Of a stretch of 39,441 nucleotides of DNA, positions 7,994 to 15,885 are shown piece by piece. The stretch covers positions 4,157,764 through 4,197,204 of the forward strand of contig NZ_HG964446.1 of the NCBI RefSeq assembly GCF_000689255.1, written 5' to 3'. Source of the stretch: Mycobacterium triplex. Lineage in GTDB: Bacteria > Actinomycetota > Actinomycetes > Mycobacteriales > Mycobacteriaceae. The notes below the pieces were generated by a model that saw only the letters and a list, made by a program, of their open reading frames with translations, did no database searches and was not told where the DNA came from. Numbering within the stretch: the first letter of the stretch is position 1; every line of letters starts with the position of its first letter. The position numbers were made by a program, and so were the translations under genes.

Positions 7994-10900
7994 GTGGCTG
8001 CAGAGCACGGTCAAGACACCGTGAACAGCATGTGCGCCTACTGCGGCGTCGGCTGCGGCATGGTGTTGCAGATCACAACCGATCCGGAGAGCGGTCGCCG
8101 TCACGTTACGAAATCTGTTGGAAACAAAAGCCACCCGGCCAACTTCGGCCGGCTGTGCACCAAAGGCACAACCACCGCGGACATGCTGGCCGCCCCGGGC
8201 CGGATGGATTCGGCTTATTGGCGCGCCGAGCGCGGCGAATCCCTGGCGCAGATCGACCTCGACGCGGCGATCACCCAGTCCGCCAAGCAGTTGCGGGCCA
8301 TCATCGACGAGCACGGCCCGGATGCCTTCGCCCTGTACGTATCCGGGCAGATGTCGTTGGAGGCACAGTATCTCGCGAACAAACTGACCAAAGGGTTCAT
8401 CGGCACCAACCAGATCGAGTCGAACTCCCGGCTGTGCATGGCCAGCGCGGGGTCCGGTTACAAGCTGTCGCTGGGCGCGGACGGACCGCCCGGCAGCTAT
8501 CAAGACTTCGAGAAGGCCGATGTCTTCTTCGTCATCGGCGCCAATATGGCTGACTGCCACCCGATTCTGTTCCTGCGGATGATGGACCGCGTCAAGGCCG
8601 GCGCCAAACTGATCGTCGTCGACCCGCGCCGCACCGCAACCGCGGACAAGGCCGACCTCTTCCTGCAGATCTCGTCCGGCACCGACCTCGCCCTGCTGAA
8701 CGGACTGCTGCACCTGATCGTCGAAAACGGTCACACCGACCCCGAATTCATCGCCGAATTCACCGAGGGCTGGGACGAGATGCCGAGTTTCCTCGAGCAT
8801 TTCACGCCGGAGCGGGTCAGCAAGATCACCGACATCCCCGCTGACGACATCCGTACCGCCGCACGCTGGATCGGCGAAGCCGAGAACTTCGTGACCTGCT
8901 GGACCATGGGCCTCAACCAGAGCACCCACGGCACCTGGAACACCAACGCGATCTGCAACCTGCACCTGGCGACCGGCGCGATCTGCAAGCCGGGCAGCGG
9001 CCCGTTCTCGCTGACCGGGCAGCCCAACGCGATGGGCGGGCGTGAAATGGGTTACATGGGGCCGGGTCTGCCGGGCCAGCGCGTGGTGACCTCGGCGGCC
9101 GACCGTGACTTCGTCGAGGACCAGTGGGGCATCCCCCGCGGCTCGTTGCGCACCGACGTCGGCACCGGAACCATCGACATGTTCTCCCGCATGGCCGACG
9201 GAAAAATCAAGGCTTGCTGGATTATCTGCACCAATCCCGTTGCCAGCGTTGCCAATCGAAAGACAGTGCTGGCCGGCCTGGAAAAAGCCGAGCTGGTGAT
9301 CGCCCAGGACGCCTTCTTGGAGACCGAGACCAACGGCTACGCCGACGTGTTGCTGCCCGCCGCCTTGTGGACCGAATCCGAAGGCGTGATGATCAACTCC
9401 GAGCGCAACATGACACTGTTCCAGCCCGCCGTGCCACCGCCCGGACAGGCGCTTCCGGACTGGCAGATCATCGCCCGGATCGCTTGCGAGATGGGCTATT
9501 CGGATTCCTTCAGCTACGAGTCCGCCGAGGCCGTGTTCGAGGAGATCAAGCGGTTCTGGAATCCGAAGACGGGCTACGACTTACGCGGCGCGAGCTACGA
9601 CCGGCTGCGGCAGACCCCGCTGCAATGGCCGTGCCCGCCCGACAGCACCGACGACCGCAACCCGATTCGCTACCGCAATGACGGTGTCAGCCAGACTCAG
9701 TTGGTCCGCGAGGACGGCACCGTGCCGAGGTTGGCGTTCGCCACCGCGAACGGGCGGGCGATGTTCTTCGCGCGGCCGCACTTGTCGCCCGAGGAGATGC
9801 CGGACGACGACTACCCGTTCCTGCTCAACACCGGACGTCTGCCGCACCAGTGGCACACGATGACCAAGACCGGCAAGGTCGCCAAGCTCAACAAACTCAA
9901 CTCGGGACCGTTCGTCGAAATCCACCCTGACGACGCCGCACGGCTCGACATCGCCGATGGCGATCAGGCCGAAATCGCCTCGCGCCGTGGCCGAGCCGTA
10001 CTGCCCGTCGTAGTCACCGACCGGGTGCGCCCGGGCAATTGCTTTGCGCCGTTCCACTGGAACGACGCGTTCGGCGAATACCTGTCGATCAACGCCGTCA
10101 CCAACGACGCCGTGGATCCGGTGTCATTCCAGCCCGAGTTCAAGGCGTGTGCGGTCACGGTCACCAAGATCGCCTCCGCCACATCGGAATTCGTTATCGA
10201 GCCCGAGCCCTCGGTGGCCACCGGCACAGCAGACCCCGCAGCTACGGAGGTTACGGAAATCAGCGTGTCGCAAGTTGACGCTCTCGCCGAAATCCTTGGT
10301 GTCGCAAACGAACCGGCTCCCCAGCTTGGCCCGCTGGGCCGCACCTACCTGGCCGGGGTGCTGGCCGGGCTGCGCACGGAAGCCGGCCGCCACAACGTCG
10401 GGGTGCCCACCCTGCCACTCAACGCCCCACTCGACACCAACACCCGGCTGTGGGTGGACGGTCTGCTCGCGGGCATGTTCGCCCGGACCGAGGCGCCGGT
10501 CTCGATGCCGGCCCTGACGCCGGCGTCCGCCGCCGCCGAGGCACCGGCCGAACCGCCCAAGGCCCCCGCGGCCGAAACCCCGCCGAAGCAGGCTCCGATT
10601 GTGGTGTTGTGGGCCTCGCAGACCGGCAATGCCGAAGAGCTCGCCGCCGCTTGCGCGGCCCAGCTCGCCGAGGCCGCACTGTCGGTCGCGCTGCACAGCA
10701 TGGACGACTTCCCGGTGGCCGACCTGGCCGCGACGCAAGAACTGTTGGTGATCGCCAGCACTACCGGTGACGGCGACGCACCGGACAACGGCGCCGCGCT
10801 GTGGCGGGCCTTGACCGGTGACAGCGCACCGCGGCTCACCGACACCCGCTACGCCGTCCTGGCCCTGGGAGACTCCAACTACGACGACTTCTGCGGGTAC

Positions 10901-12226
10901 GGGCGCAAACTCGACGAGCGACTGGCGGAGCTGGGCGCCACCCGCATCGTCAACCGCATCGACTGCGAGCCCGACTACGAGGACGCCGCCGCGGGGTGGA
11001 TGAGCGGAGTCATCGAGGCGTTACGGCGCACACCCACCCGCGTCGGTGCGCCGGCGCCGGCCCCCGCCACGACCGCGCCCCGTTCGGCACCCCGCCCCCA
11101 GGCGCCCGCGTACAACAAGAAGCGCCCGCTGGTCACCGACATGATCAGCAACATCACCCTCAGCGGTCCGAAATCCGCAAAAGACGTGCGGCAGATCGTC
11201 TTCGACCTTTCCGACGAGACCGCCAGTTATGAAGCGGGCGACGCGCTCGGGGTGTGGCCGCGCAACAGCGACCAGTTGGTCGACGAGTGGCTGTCCGTCA
11301 CCGGGCTGAACGGGCAGACCCCGGTCGAGGTCGGTGAGCACGGTCTGATGTCGTTGCGCTCCGCGCTCACCGAGCGGATCGAGATCGCCCACATCAGCCG
11401 CGACCTGGTGCGGTTCGTGCAAGAGCGCACCGGCGATCAGAAACTCGCGGAGCTACTGAGGCCGGAAAACAAGACGGCCCTGAGCAATTGGTCCTGGGGG
11501 CGCCAAGCCGTCGACCTGCTGGCGCAGCTGCCGGTCTACGCGTCGGCCCACGAGTGGCTGCGGGTTCTCAAACGCCTGCAACCGCGGCTGTACTCGATCT
11601 CGTCGAGCCCCAAGGAATGCCCGGGGGAAGCTCACCTGACGGTCTCGCCGGTGCGCTACAACTACCAGGGCGTCCCACGCCGCGGGGTGTGCTCGACCTA
11701 CCTCGCCGACCGCTCCCCCGGCGATCGGGTCGCCGTCTACCTGCAGCCGTCGAGCAATTTCCGGCCGCCGAGCGAGTCGGACACGCCGATGATCATGATC
11801 GGCCCCGGGACCGGTATCGCGCCGTTCCGCGGCTTCCTGCAGGAGCGCCGGGCGCTCGGCCACACCGGCCCCAACTGGCTGTTCTTCGGCGAGCAGCACG
11901 CCGAGACCGACTACTACTACCGCGACGAGATCGAGAAGATGCACGCCGACGGGCTCCTCACCGAGCTGGACCTGGCGTTCTCCCGGGACCAGCAGGAGAA
12001 GGTCTACGTCCAGCACCTGATGCGCAAGCGTGGCGCCCAGCTGTGGAGCTGGCTGCAGGACGGCGCGCAGCTGTATGTGTGCGGCAGCGCCGACCCGATG
12101 GCCAAGGACGTCGACTACGCGCTGTGCGAGATCGCGGCCGAGCACGGCAACCTCGACCCGGATGCGGCCAAGGACTACGTGCAATCGCTGAGCGCGAACA
12201 AGCGCTACCACCGCGACGTCTACTAG
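7994..12226 (+). CDS. Nitrate reductase fused to CysJ-like diflavin reductase
   Basis: This 1410-residue fusion joins a molybdopterin nitrate reductase to its own NAD(P)H-oxidising module. The N-terminus has a [4Fe-4S] site (Cys14, Cys17, Cys21, Cys55). The bis-MGD domain contains SRLCMAS, where Cys148 is the likely Mo ligand, as in assimilatory NasA/periplasmic Nap enzymes. A molybdopterin-dinucleotide domain covers about 600-740. A short linker (about 756-836) with two YLAGVLAGL/WVDGLLAGMF motifs resembles the CysJ N-terminal segment. A flavodoxin domain (about 868-1010, SQTGNAEE), a Pro/Ala linker, an FAD domain (RLYSIS at 1198) and an NAD(P) domain (GPGTGIAPFRG at 1270, YVCGSADPM) complete it. 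No signal peptide or Tat motif is present, so it is cytoplasmic and probably assimilatory. The GTG start is preceded by GAAGGAGGGA. A GlnR-type box lies upstream. Confidence 0.92.
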   Translation: MAAEHGQDTVNSMCAYCGVGCGMVLQITTDPESGRRHVTKSVGNKSHPANFGRLCTKGTTTADMLAAPGRMDSAYWRAERGESLAQIDLDAAITQSAKQLRAIIDEHGPDAFALYVSGQMSLEAQYLANKLTKGFIGTNQIESNSRLCMASAGSGYKLSLGADGPPGSYQDFEKADVFFVIGANMADCHPILFLRMMDRVKAGAKLIVVDPRRTATADKADLFLQISSGTDLALLNGLLHLIVENGHTDPEFIAEFTEGWDEMPSFLEHFTPERVSKITDIPADDIRTAARWIGEAENFVTCWTMGLNQSTHGTWNTNAICNLHLATGAICKPGSGPFSLTGQPNAMGGREMGYMGPGLPGQRVVTSAADRDFVEDQWGIPRGSLRTDVGTGTIDMFSRMADGKIKACWIICTNPVASVANRKTVLAGLEKAELVIAQDAFLETETNGYADVLLPAALWTESEGVMINSERNMTLFQPAVPPPGQALPDWQIIARIACEMGYSDSFSYESAEAVFEEIKRFWNPKTGYDLRGASYDRLRQTPLQWPCPPDSTDDRNPIRYRNDGVSQTQLVREDGTVPRLAFATANGRAMFFARPHLSPEEMPDDDYPFLLNTGRLPHQWHTMTKTGKVAKLNKLNSGPFVEIHPDDAARLDIADGDQAEIASRRGRAVLPVVVTDRVRPGNCFAPFHWNDAFGEYLSINAVTNDAVDPVSFQPEFKACAVTVTKIASATSEFVIEPEPSVATGTADPAATEVTEISVSQVDALAEILGVANEPAPQLGPLGRTYLAGVLAGLRTEAGRHNVGVPTLPLNAPLDTNTRLWVDGLLAGMFARTEAPVSMPALTPASAAAEAPAEPPKAPAAETPPKQAPIVVLWASQTGNAEELAAACAAQLAEAALSVALHSMDDFPVADLAATQELLVIASTTGDGDAPDNGAALWRALTGDSAPRLTDTRYAVLALGDSNYDDFCGYGRKLDERLAELGATRIVNRIDCEPDYEDAAAGWMSGVIEALRRTPTRVGAPAPAPATTAPRSAPRPQAPAYNKKRPLVTDMISNITLSGPKSAKDVRQIVFDLSDETASYEAGDALGVWPRNSDQLVDEWLSVTGLNGQTPVEVGEHGLMSLRSALTERIEIAHISRDLVRFVQERTGDQKLAELLRPENKTALSNWSWGRQAVDLLAQLPVYASAHEWLRVLKRLQPRLYSISSSPKECPGEAHLTVSPVRYNYQGVPRRGVCSTYLADRSPGDRVAVYLQPSSNFRPPSESDTPMIMIGPGTGIAPFRGFLQERRALGHTGPNWLFFGEQHAETDYYYRDEIEKMHADGLLTELDLAFSRDQQEKVYVQHLMRKRGAQLWSWLQDGAQLYVCGSADPMAKDVDYALCEIAAEHGNLDPDAAKDYVQSLSANKRYHRDVY

Positions 12227-12232
12227 GAAGCC

Positions 12233-12270
12233 GTAATACGGCTGAAACGCCGGACACCCGTGGCTGAAAC
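12233..12270 (+). promoter_or_regulatory. Second GlnR-type binding site, near-copy of the first
   Basis: Six bases after the reductase stop codon the sequence reads GTAAT-n6-GAAAC-n6-CACCC-n6-GAAAC, with the same 11-bp period as the box at 7896-7933. Similarity extends on both sides: the same GCCGT-AAT-ACGGC dyad at the left, and ACATC..TG.CGCAC at the right. It lies 57 bp before the 72-codon ORF at 12328, against 60 bp in the first copy. This indicates duplication of the whole regulatory region. Confidence 0.72.
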
Positions 12271-12327
12271 ATCGCTGTCGCACCATGTGCTCAACAACTG
12301 GCGCGTAGTCGACGAAGGGGTGTCCGC

Positions 12328-12546
12328 ATGGCAACTGACGATCACCCGGGTGACCAGGAATTGCCGGCGGGCCAGGTTGCCTGGGCGGGATTGCCCATCA
12401 ACCTCGATTTTGCGTTCTCCCCCGTCCAGCGCGACAAGGTCTACATGCAGCACCTAGCGCGCGAGCGCTGGCGCGCGCTAGGTGCCCAGGCTCGCGACTT
12501 CGATGTCGTCGCCGGCTACGATCCGCTGGACGCCGAGGCGGGCTAG
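12328..12546 (+). CDS. Small 72-residue ORF resembling a piece of the nitrate reductase C-terminus
   Basis: The ATG is preceded by GAAGGGG seven bases upstream, and the ORF follows a GlnR-type box. Residues 26-48 (LDFAFSPVQRDKVYMQHLAR and onwards) align with residues 1325-1347 of the upstream reductase (LDLAFSRDQQEKVYVQHLMR) at 14 of 23 positions; the DNA of that segment agrees at about 50 of 69 bases. The first 25 residues show no convincing match and the C-terminus ends in an acidic tail. It may be the remnant of a tandem copy of the reductase gene that lost its interior, or a small protein now under nitrogen control. It lacks every cofactor-binding motif, so it cannot be an enzyme by itself. 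A perfect hairpin lies inside it (12450-12485). Confidence 0.55.
   Translation: MATDDHPGDQELPAGQVAWAGLPINLDFAFSPVQRDKVYMQHLARERWRALGAQARDFDVVAGYDPLDAEAG
12450..12485. repeat. Perfect 13-bp inverted repeat (hairpin) inside the small ORF
   Basis: The left arm GCACCTAGCGCGC (12450-12462) is exactly complementary to the right arm GCGCGCTAGGTGC (12473-12485), with a 10-base loop. No T-run follows. It lies about 180 nt downstream of the expected transcription start of the GlnR-controlled unit, so it could end a short transcript, protect an RNA 3' end, or mark the junction of a rearrangement. Confidence 0.8.
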
Positions 12547-12594
12547 GCGCATCGGCCTCACCCAGCGGCCGCGTCGGGTGTGCAACCTCGGCTT

Positions 12595-12680
12595 CGGGTG
12601 TGCGGTGCGGGCGAGGACACGCCGGGCGAGCCGGCCGTGGATACACAGCCGAATCCCTGGGCGCACACCGAATGACGCCC
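12595..12680. repeat. Dispersed intergenic repeat, copy 1
   Basis: The stretch starting GGGTGTGCGGTGCGGGCG matches the sequence at 23943 with about 7 mismatches in the first 46 bases, then drifts into the CCGTGGA..TACAC motif of the tandem array found there. It fills most of the gap between the small ORF and the 3' end of the CAP-domain gene. The second copy has the same orientation and also abuts the 3' end of a minus-strand gene. Confidence 0.65.
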
Positions 12681-12698
12681 TCGACACACCTCGGTGAT

Positions 12699-13193
12699 CT
12701 AGCGCGTTGGCGGCGCGGGTTGACCGTAGACGGCGACCACGACGGTGCGGTCCAGGCTGTTGTCCGACCACACGCCGATGTTGTTGTTGGCGCAATCGCG
12801 GATGATGGCCATGTCGTCGGGGTTGTAGTACCACTGGTTGACCAGTTCCAGGCTGCTGATCGCGATGGCCGGATTGACCGCCACCGTCTCGGCGGCTTTG
12901 CCGCGGAATCCGGCGGCGTTGGCCCGGTCCTGCGGCGTGGACCCGTCGGATCCGATGCCGCCGTTGATGTTTCGGTTGTTGATCATGTCATCCGCATGCC
13001 ATTGGGCGGCCAGCGTCAGCGCATTGTTTCGGATCACGTCATTGGTGCAGCCCGCCTGATGCTGCAACGTGTAGACCGCGGAGACGACGGCGCTGTTGAG
13101 CCGCTTGTTGTCGGCGCGCGCCAACGGGGGCGCCCAGATGCCCATCGTCGACAGCAGCGCGACGACAGGAAGCAGGCGCATCCACCCGCTCAT
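12699..13193 (-). CDS. Secreted CAP-domain (SCP/PR1-like) protein
   Basis: The 164-residue protein has an N-terminal signal peptide with likely cleavage after ARA (near residue 27), giving a small exported protein. The mature part carries CAP-family features: LAAQWHADDM with the conserved His, TPQDRANAAGF, AAETVAVN, and a C-terminal block VNQWYYNPDDMAIIRDCANNNIGVW. Cys49 and the Cys of RDCANN may pair. The ATG at 13193 was chosen because the signal peptide begins there and it follows the upstream stop codon by 5 bp; an ATG four codons further in is possible. It is the last gene of the mce operon. CAP proteins of bacteria have few known functions; lipid binding is one possibility, which would fit mce context but is not shown by sequence. 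Confidence 0.8.
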   Translation of the reverse strand: MSGWMRLLPVVALLSTMGIWAPPLARADNKRLNSAVVSAVYTLQHQAGCTNDVIRNNALTLAAQWHADDMINNRNINGGIGSDGSTPQDRANAAGFRGKAAETVAVNPAIAISSLELVNQWYYNPDDMAIIRDCANNNIGVWSDNSLDRTVVVAVYGQPAPPTR

Positions 13194-13198
13194 GTGAA

Positions 13199-13786
13199 TC
13201 ACACCGGGTCGAACCGCGAGACAAGCCAACGGCCATTGACCTTGTCCAGCGTCACCTTGATGACGGGCTGGGTATCGGTGGGAGCACCATCGCCGATGGT
13301 CACCGTTTGATTGACGAACAGTAGCGCCACCGCATGGTTGTCGGTTGCCGAAACCGATGATGCTGCGCTCACTTTGGCCACCGACGAGATGCGCTTTTCT
13401 TTCGCCCCCGGAATCACCACCTGGCGGATCAGGTCTCCGTAGGCGTCCTTGAACTCGCCGGTCAGCCGCTCCCGTGCCGCGCCCAGATCCTTGTCGGCCG
13501 AATCCGCGTGGTACGACAGCAATGCCGCGGCGTCTTCGCTTGCCGCCCGGACGGATTCGGTGCGTGCGGTCGCCAGCTCGTCGGTGGACCCGGCCACCCA
13601 CCGGAAATAACCCGCCCCCACCGCCAGTAGCAGTGCGAGCGCCGGCGACACGCCGTAAGCGAGCAGCCGCGACCACGGGATCCGCCGGGGTTCGGGTGGG
13701 GAGTCCAGAGCGGCGGATTCCTTTGTGTCCTCGACGATCTCCTCGTCGCGGGTCTGGGGCGCGAGTTCTTCCTTGAGCGTGGTCAT
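13199..13786 (-). CDS. Mce-associated membrane protein (second of two)
   Basis: The protein has 195 residues: an acidic cytoplasmic N-terminus of about 50 residues, one membrane helix (LLAYGVSPALALLLAVGAGYF), and an extracytoplasmic domain of the Mce-associated (Mas) type with the usual closing motif NGRWLVSRFDPV. Mas proteins, like Rv0177-Rv0178 of the mce1 operon, are thought to stabilise Mce transporters. The start ATG overlaps the preceding stop in an ATGA four-base overlap, which is why the longer open frame to 13855 was rejected. It lies between the other Mas protein and the CAP gene. Confidence 0.85.
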   Translation of the reverse strand: MTTLKEELAPQTRDEEIVEDTKESAALDSPPEPRRIPWSRLLAYGVSPALALLLAVGAGYFRWVAGSTDELATARTESVRAASEDAAALLSYHADSADKDLGAARERLTGEFKDAYGDLIRQVVIPGAKEKRISSVAKVSAASSVSATDNHAVALLFVNQTVTIGDGAPTDTQPVIKVTLDKVNGRWLVSRFDPV

Positions 13787-14400
13787 GGCACGAACACCAC
13801 GTTCGACACCTTGGCATCGTCGCCGATCGAGCGGACCTCGATGCGCATCCGCCATTCCCGCGGCGCTTCTTCACCACCGGCGGTTCGCGACTTCACCGCG
13901 ACTGCCACCAGGACCTGCGCCGAGTCGCCGCGCTGGGATTCCAGACCGGCATCGGTCACGGTGCCTTCCGATTTCGACTGTGCCGCCTTGACGACCTCGA
14001 TGAACGGCTTGGCCCGCTGCTCGAAATCGTCACGGAAGGCCCCGGTGGCCAGATCGAGGATTCGCTGCACGTCCGAATCGACCTGGGTGTAGTCGATCGT
14101 GGTGAGGTTGACCGCACCCTGGCGAGCGACCTGGACGAATTGCTCACGCTGGGCTTGGGCTTGGTGCTTTTGGTAGGCGGTGTATCCCAGCCAGCCGGTC
14201 AACCCGGTCAGCAGCGCCAGGATCGCGGCGCCGGTGGCCAGCGCTGCTCCGGTGCGGGACAGCCGCCGAGCGGTGACCCGCCGCCGCCAGCGGGCGAACC
14301 GGCTTGCGCTCTCGCCGGCTTCGTCATCAACGGCATCGACGTCGGTAGCCGTTGGCTCAGTGAGCTTTTCAGGTTCCGGGGTTTCCGGCGCGTCGGCCAT
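13783..14400 (-). CDS. Mce-associated membrane protein (first of two)
   Basis: This 205-residue protein has an acidic N-terminus (about 1-32), a basic stretch, one membrane helix (about 50-72, ALATGAAILALLTGLTGWLGY) and an extracytoplasmic Mas domain of about 130 residues that includes the family-type TTIDYTQVDSDVQRILDLATG segment. The start is supported by GAAGGAG five bases upstream. It is 15 bp behind mceF and overlaps the next Mas gene by 4 bp. Its role is probably as an accessory subunit of the Mce lipid transporter in the cell envelope; the specific partner is not known. Confidence 0.85.
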   Translation of the reverse strand: MADAPETPEPEKLTEPTATDVDAVDDEAGESASRFARWRRRVTARRLSRTGAALATGAAILALLTGLTGWLGYTAYQKHQAQAQREQFVQVARQGAVNLTTIDYTQVDSDVQRILDLATGAFRDDFEQRAKPFIEVVKAAQSKSEGTVTDAGLESQRGDSAQVLVAVAVKSRTAGGEEAPREWRMRIEVRSIGDDAKVSNVVFVP

Positions 14401-14415
14401 GTTTCTCCTTCATTC

Positions 14416-15885
14416 CTACCCTGGTGGCACCAGAAGTGACTGCCAGTTATTGGCACGCGGATGCGCCAAGTCCGACTCGGTGTAGCGCTTTCCGTCGGGA
14501 CCTATGTAGTCACCGGTGGCCGGGTCATAGGTGGTCACGGAAAGCGGCGGGGTCGACGGCGCGGTGCCCCGCGGCGGTGGCAGCCGCGGGTCCTGGCCCG
14601 GCGGATACATCGGCACGCCTTGACCCGTTGTGGTGGCGTTCGGGTCGCCCTTCCAGTTGTAGCCCTCGTTGAGCGGCACGTATTCTTCGTCGCTCTCGCA
14701 CAGCTCGATGGTGGGCGCGCGTTTCCATGGCTTAGCCTCACACGGAATGTTGCGCACGCCACGGACATTGAGCTCCGAGTCCTGCGGCAGCCGGCAGAAC
14801 AGGTCCGCCGCCGGGCGATCCGGAGCGTCGACGCTGGCCGGTGACCGCCGCTGTTGCGGGGGCAGATACCCCGTAGTGCACGGCGGCGGCAGGTTGAGGT
14901 TGAGGTTGAAGTCCAACTGCGCCCCCCGATACTCCTGCTTGGTATTCGAGCTCGGCACGATGATCGCCGCCATGGCCGCAATGCCCTGCGGGAGCAACAC
15001 CAGCAGTTGTTCGATGTCGTGGCGGTAGACGACGGCGATGTCGCCGAGGCTGACCAGGTTGGCGAACAACACCGGCAACGCCGGCGACACCCGGTCGAGC
15101 AATGCCCGTCCCTCTTCGATCCCGGAAGTGCCTTGCGTCAGCAGATCTCGCACCGCCGCGTCCTGCGCCTTGAACTGTGCCATCAGTGCCGACGTCCGCC
15201 TGGCCCACCCGGCGATCGCATCCGACGTCTGCACCTGTGAGTTCAGCACCGCCGGGGATTGGTCGATCAACGCCGCGAGCGGGTCGATGGTCTGGCCGCC
15301 CGCGGTGGCCAATGCGGTTGATCCGTCGACTATTCGGGCCAGCTCGGGGCCCAGGCCGCCGACCGCGCGGCTGGCCTCGTCGATCACCGTGTGCAGGTTG
15401 TCCCGTGGAATCGCTTGCAGCGCGCGGTTGGTCATGTCGAGCAGGCGCCCGATGTCGACGGGCACATCGACGTGGCCGGCCGGTATGACGTCACCGGCCC
15501 GCAATGGCCGGGACTGCTCGCCATCCTGTCCCTGCTGCGGGGTCAATTCGATGTACTGTTCCCCGATCGCCGAGCGGCTGTGCACCGAAGCCTGAACATT
15601 CGCAGGCACGTTGACGCCGGATCGCATCGCGAGCACCGCGCGCACTCCGGTAGCGGTGACGTCGACCGACTTGACCTGGCCCACGTCGGTGCCGCGGTAG
15701 GTGACGACCGAGGTCTGGTAGAGACCACCCGACTGCGGCAGGTCGACGGTGACGTTGTACTCCCCGATCCCGAACAACGTCGCAGGCAGTTTCATGAAGT
15801 TGAACGCCATTGCGCCACAAGACACCACGGTCACCAGCGTCAAAACGGCCAACTGGATCCATGTCCTGCGGTTGAGGCGCAGCAT
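14416..15885 (-). CDS. mceF: Mce family protein F
   Basis: This is the last of six MCE-domain subunits (489 residues). One N-terminal membrane helix (about 12-32) is followed by the MCE domain (about 40-120) with GGLYQTSVVTYRGTDVGQV, then a long helical region (about 150-310) expected to form part of the periplasm-spanning tunnel. The C-terminal 160 residues are Pro-rich, with Cys residues and a block (DPATGDYIGPDGKRYTESDL) typical of MceF tails. Its ATG directly abuts the mceE stop codon. Mce complexes move lipids or sterols across the cell envelope; the substrate of this operon cannot be read from sequence. Confidence 0.9.
   Translation of the reverse strand: MLRLNRRTWIQLAVLTLVTVVSCGAMAFNFMKLPATLFGIGEYNVTVDLPQSGGLYQTSVVTYRGTDVGQVKSVDVTATGVRAVLAMRSGVNVPANVQASVHSRSAIGEQYIELTPQQGQDGEQSRPLRAGDVIPAGHVDVPVDIGRLLDMTNRALQAIPRDNLHTVIDEASRAVGGLGPELARIVDGSTALATAGGQTIDPLAALIDQSPAVLNSQVQTSDAIAGWARRTSALMAQFKAQDAAVRDLLTQGTSGIEEGRALLDRVSPALPVLFANLVSLGDIAVVYRHDIEQLLVLLPQGIAAMAAIIVPSSNTKQEYRGAQLDFNLNLNLPPPCTTGYLPPQQRRSPASVDAPDRPAADLFCRLPQDSELNVRGVRNIPCEAKPWKRAPTIELCESDEEYVPLNEGYNWKGDPNATTTGQGVPMYPPGQDPRLPPPRGTAPSTPPLSVTTYDPATGDYIGPDGKRYTESDLAHPRANNWQSLLVPPG

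Noticed and set aside
12260..12457. Frame starting at a GTG inside the second GlnR-type box
   Set aside because: The start lies within the regulatory element and the frame lacks similarity; the frame at 12328 has a ribosome-binding site and a match to the reductase.
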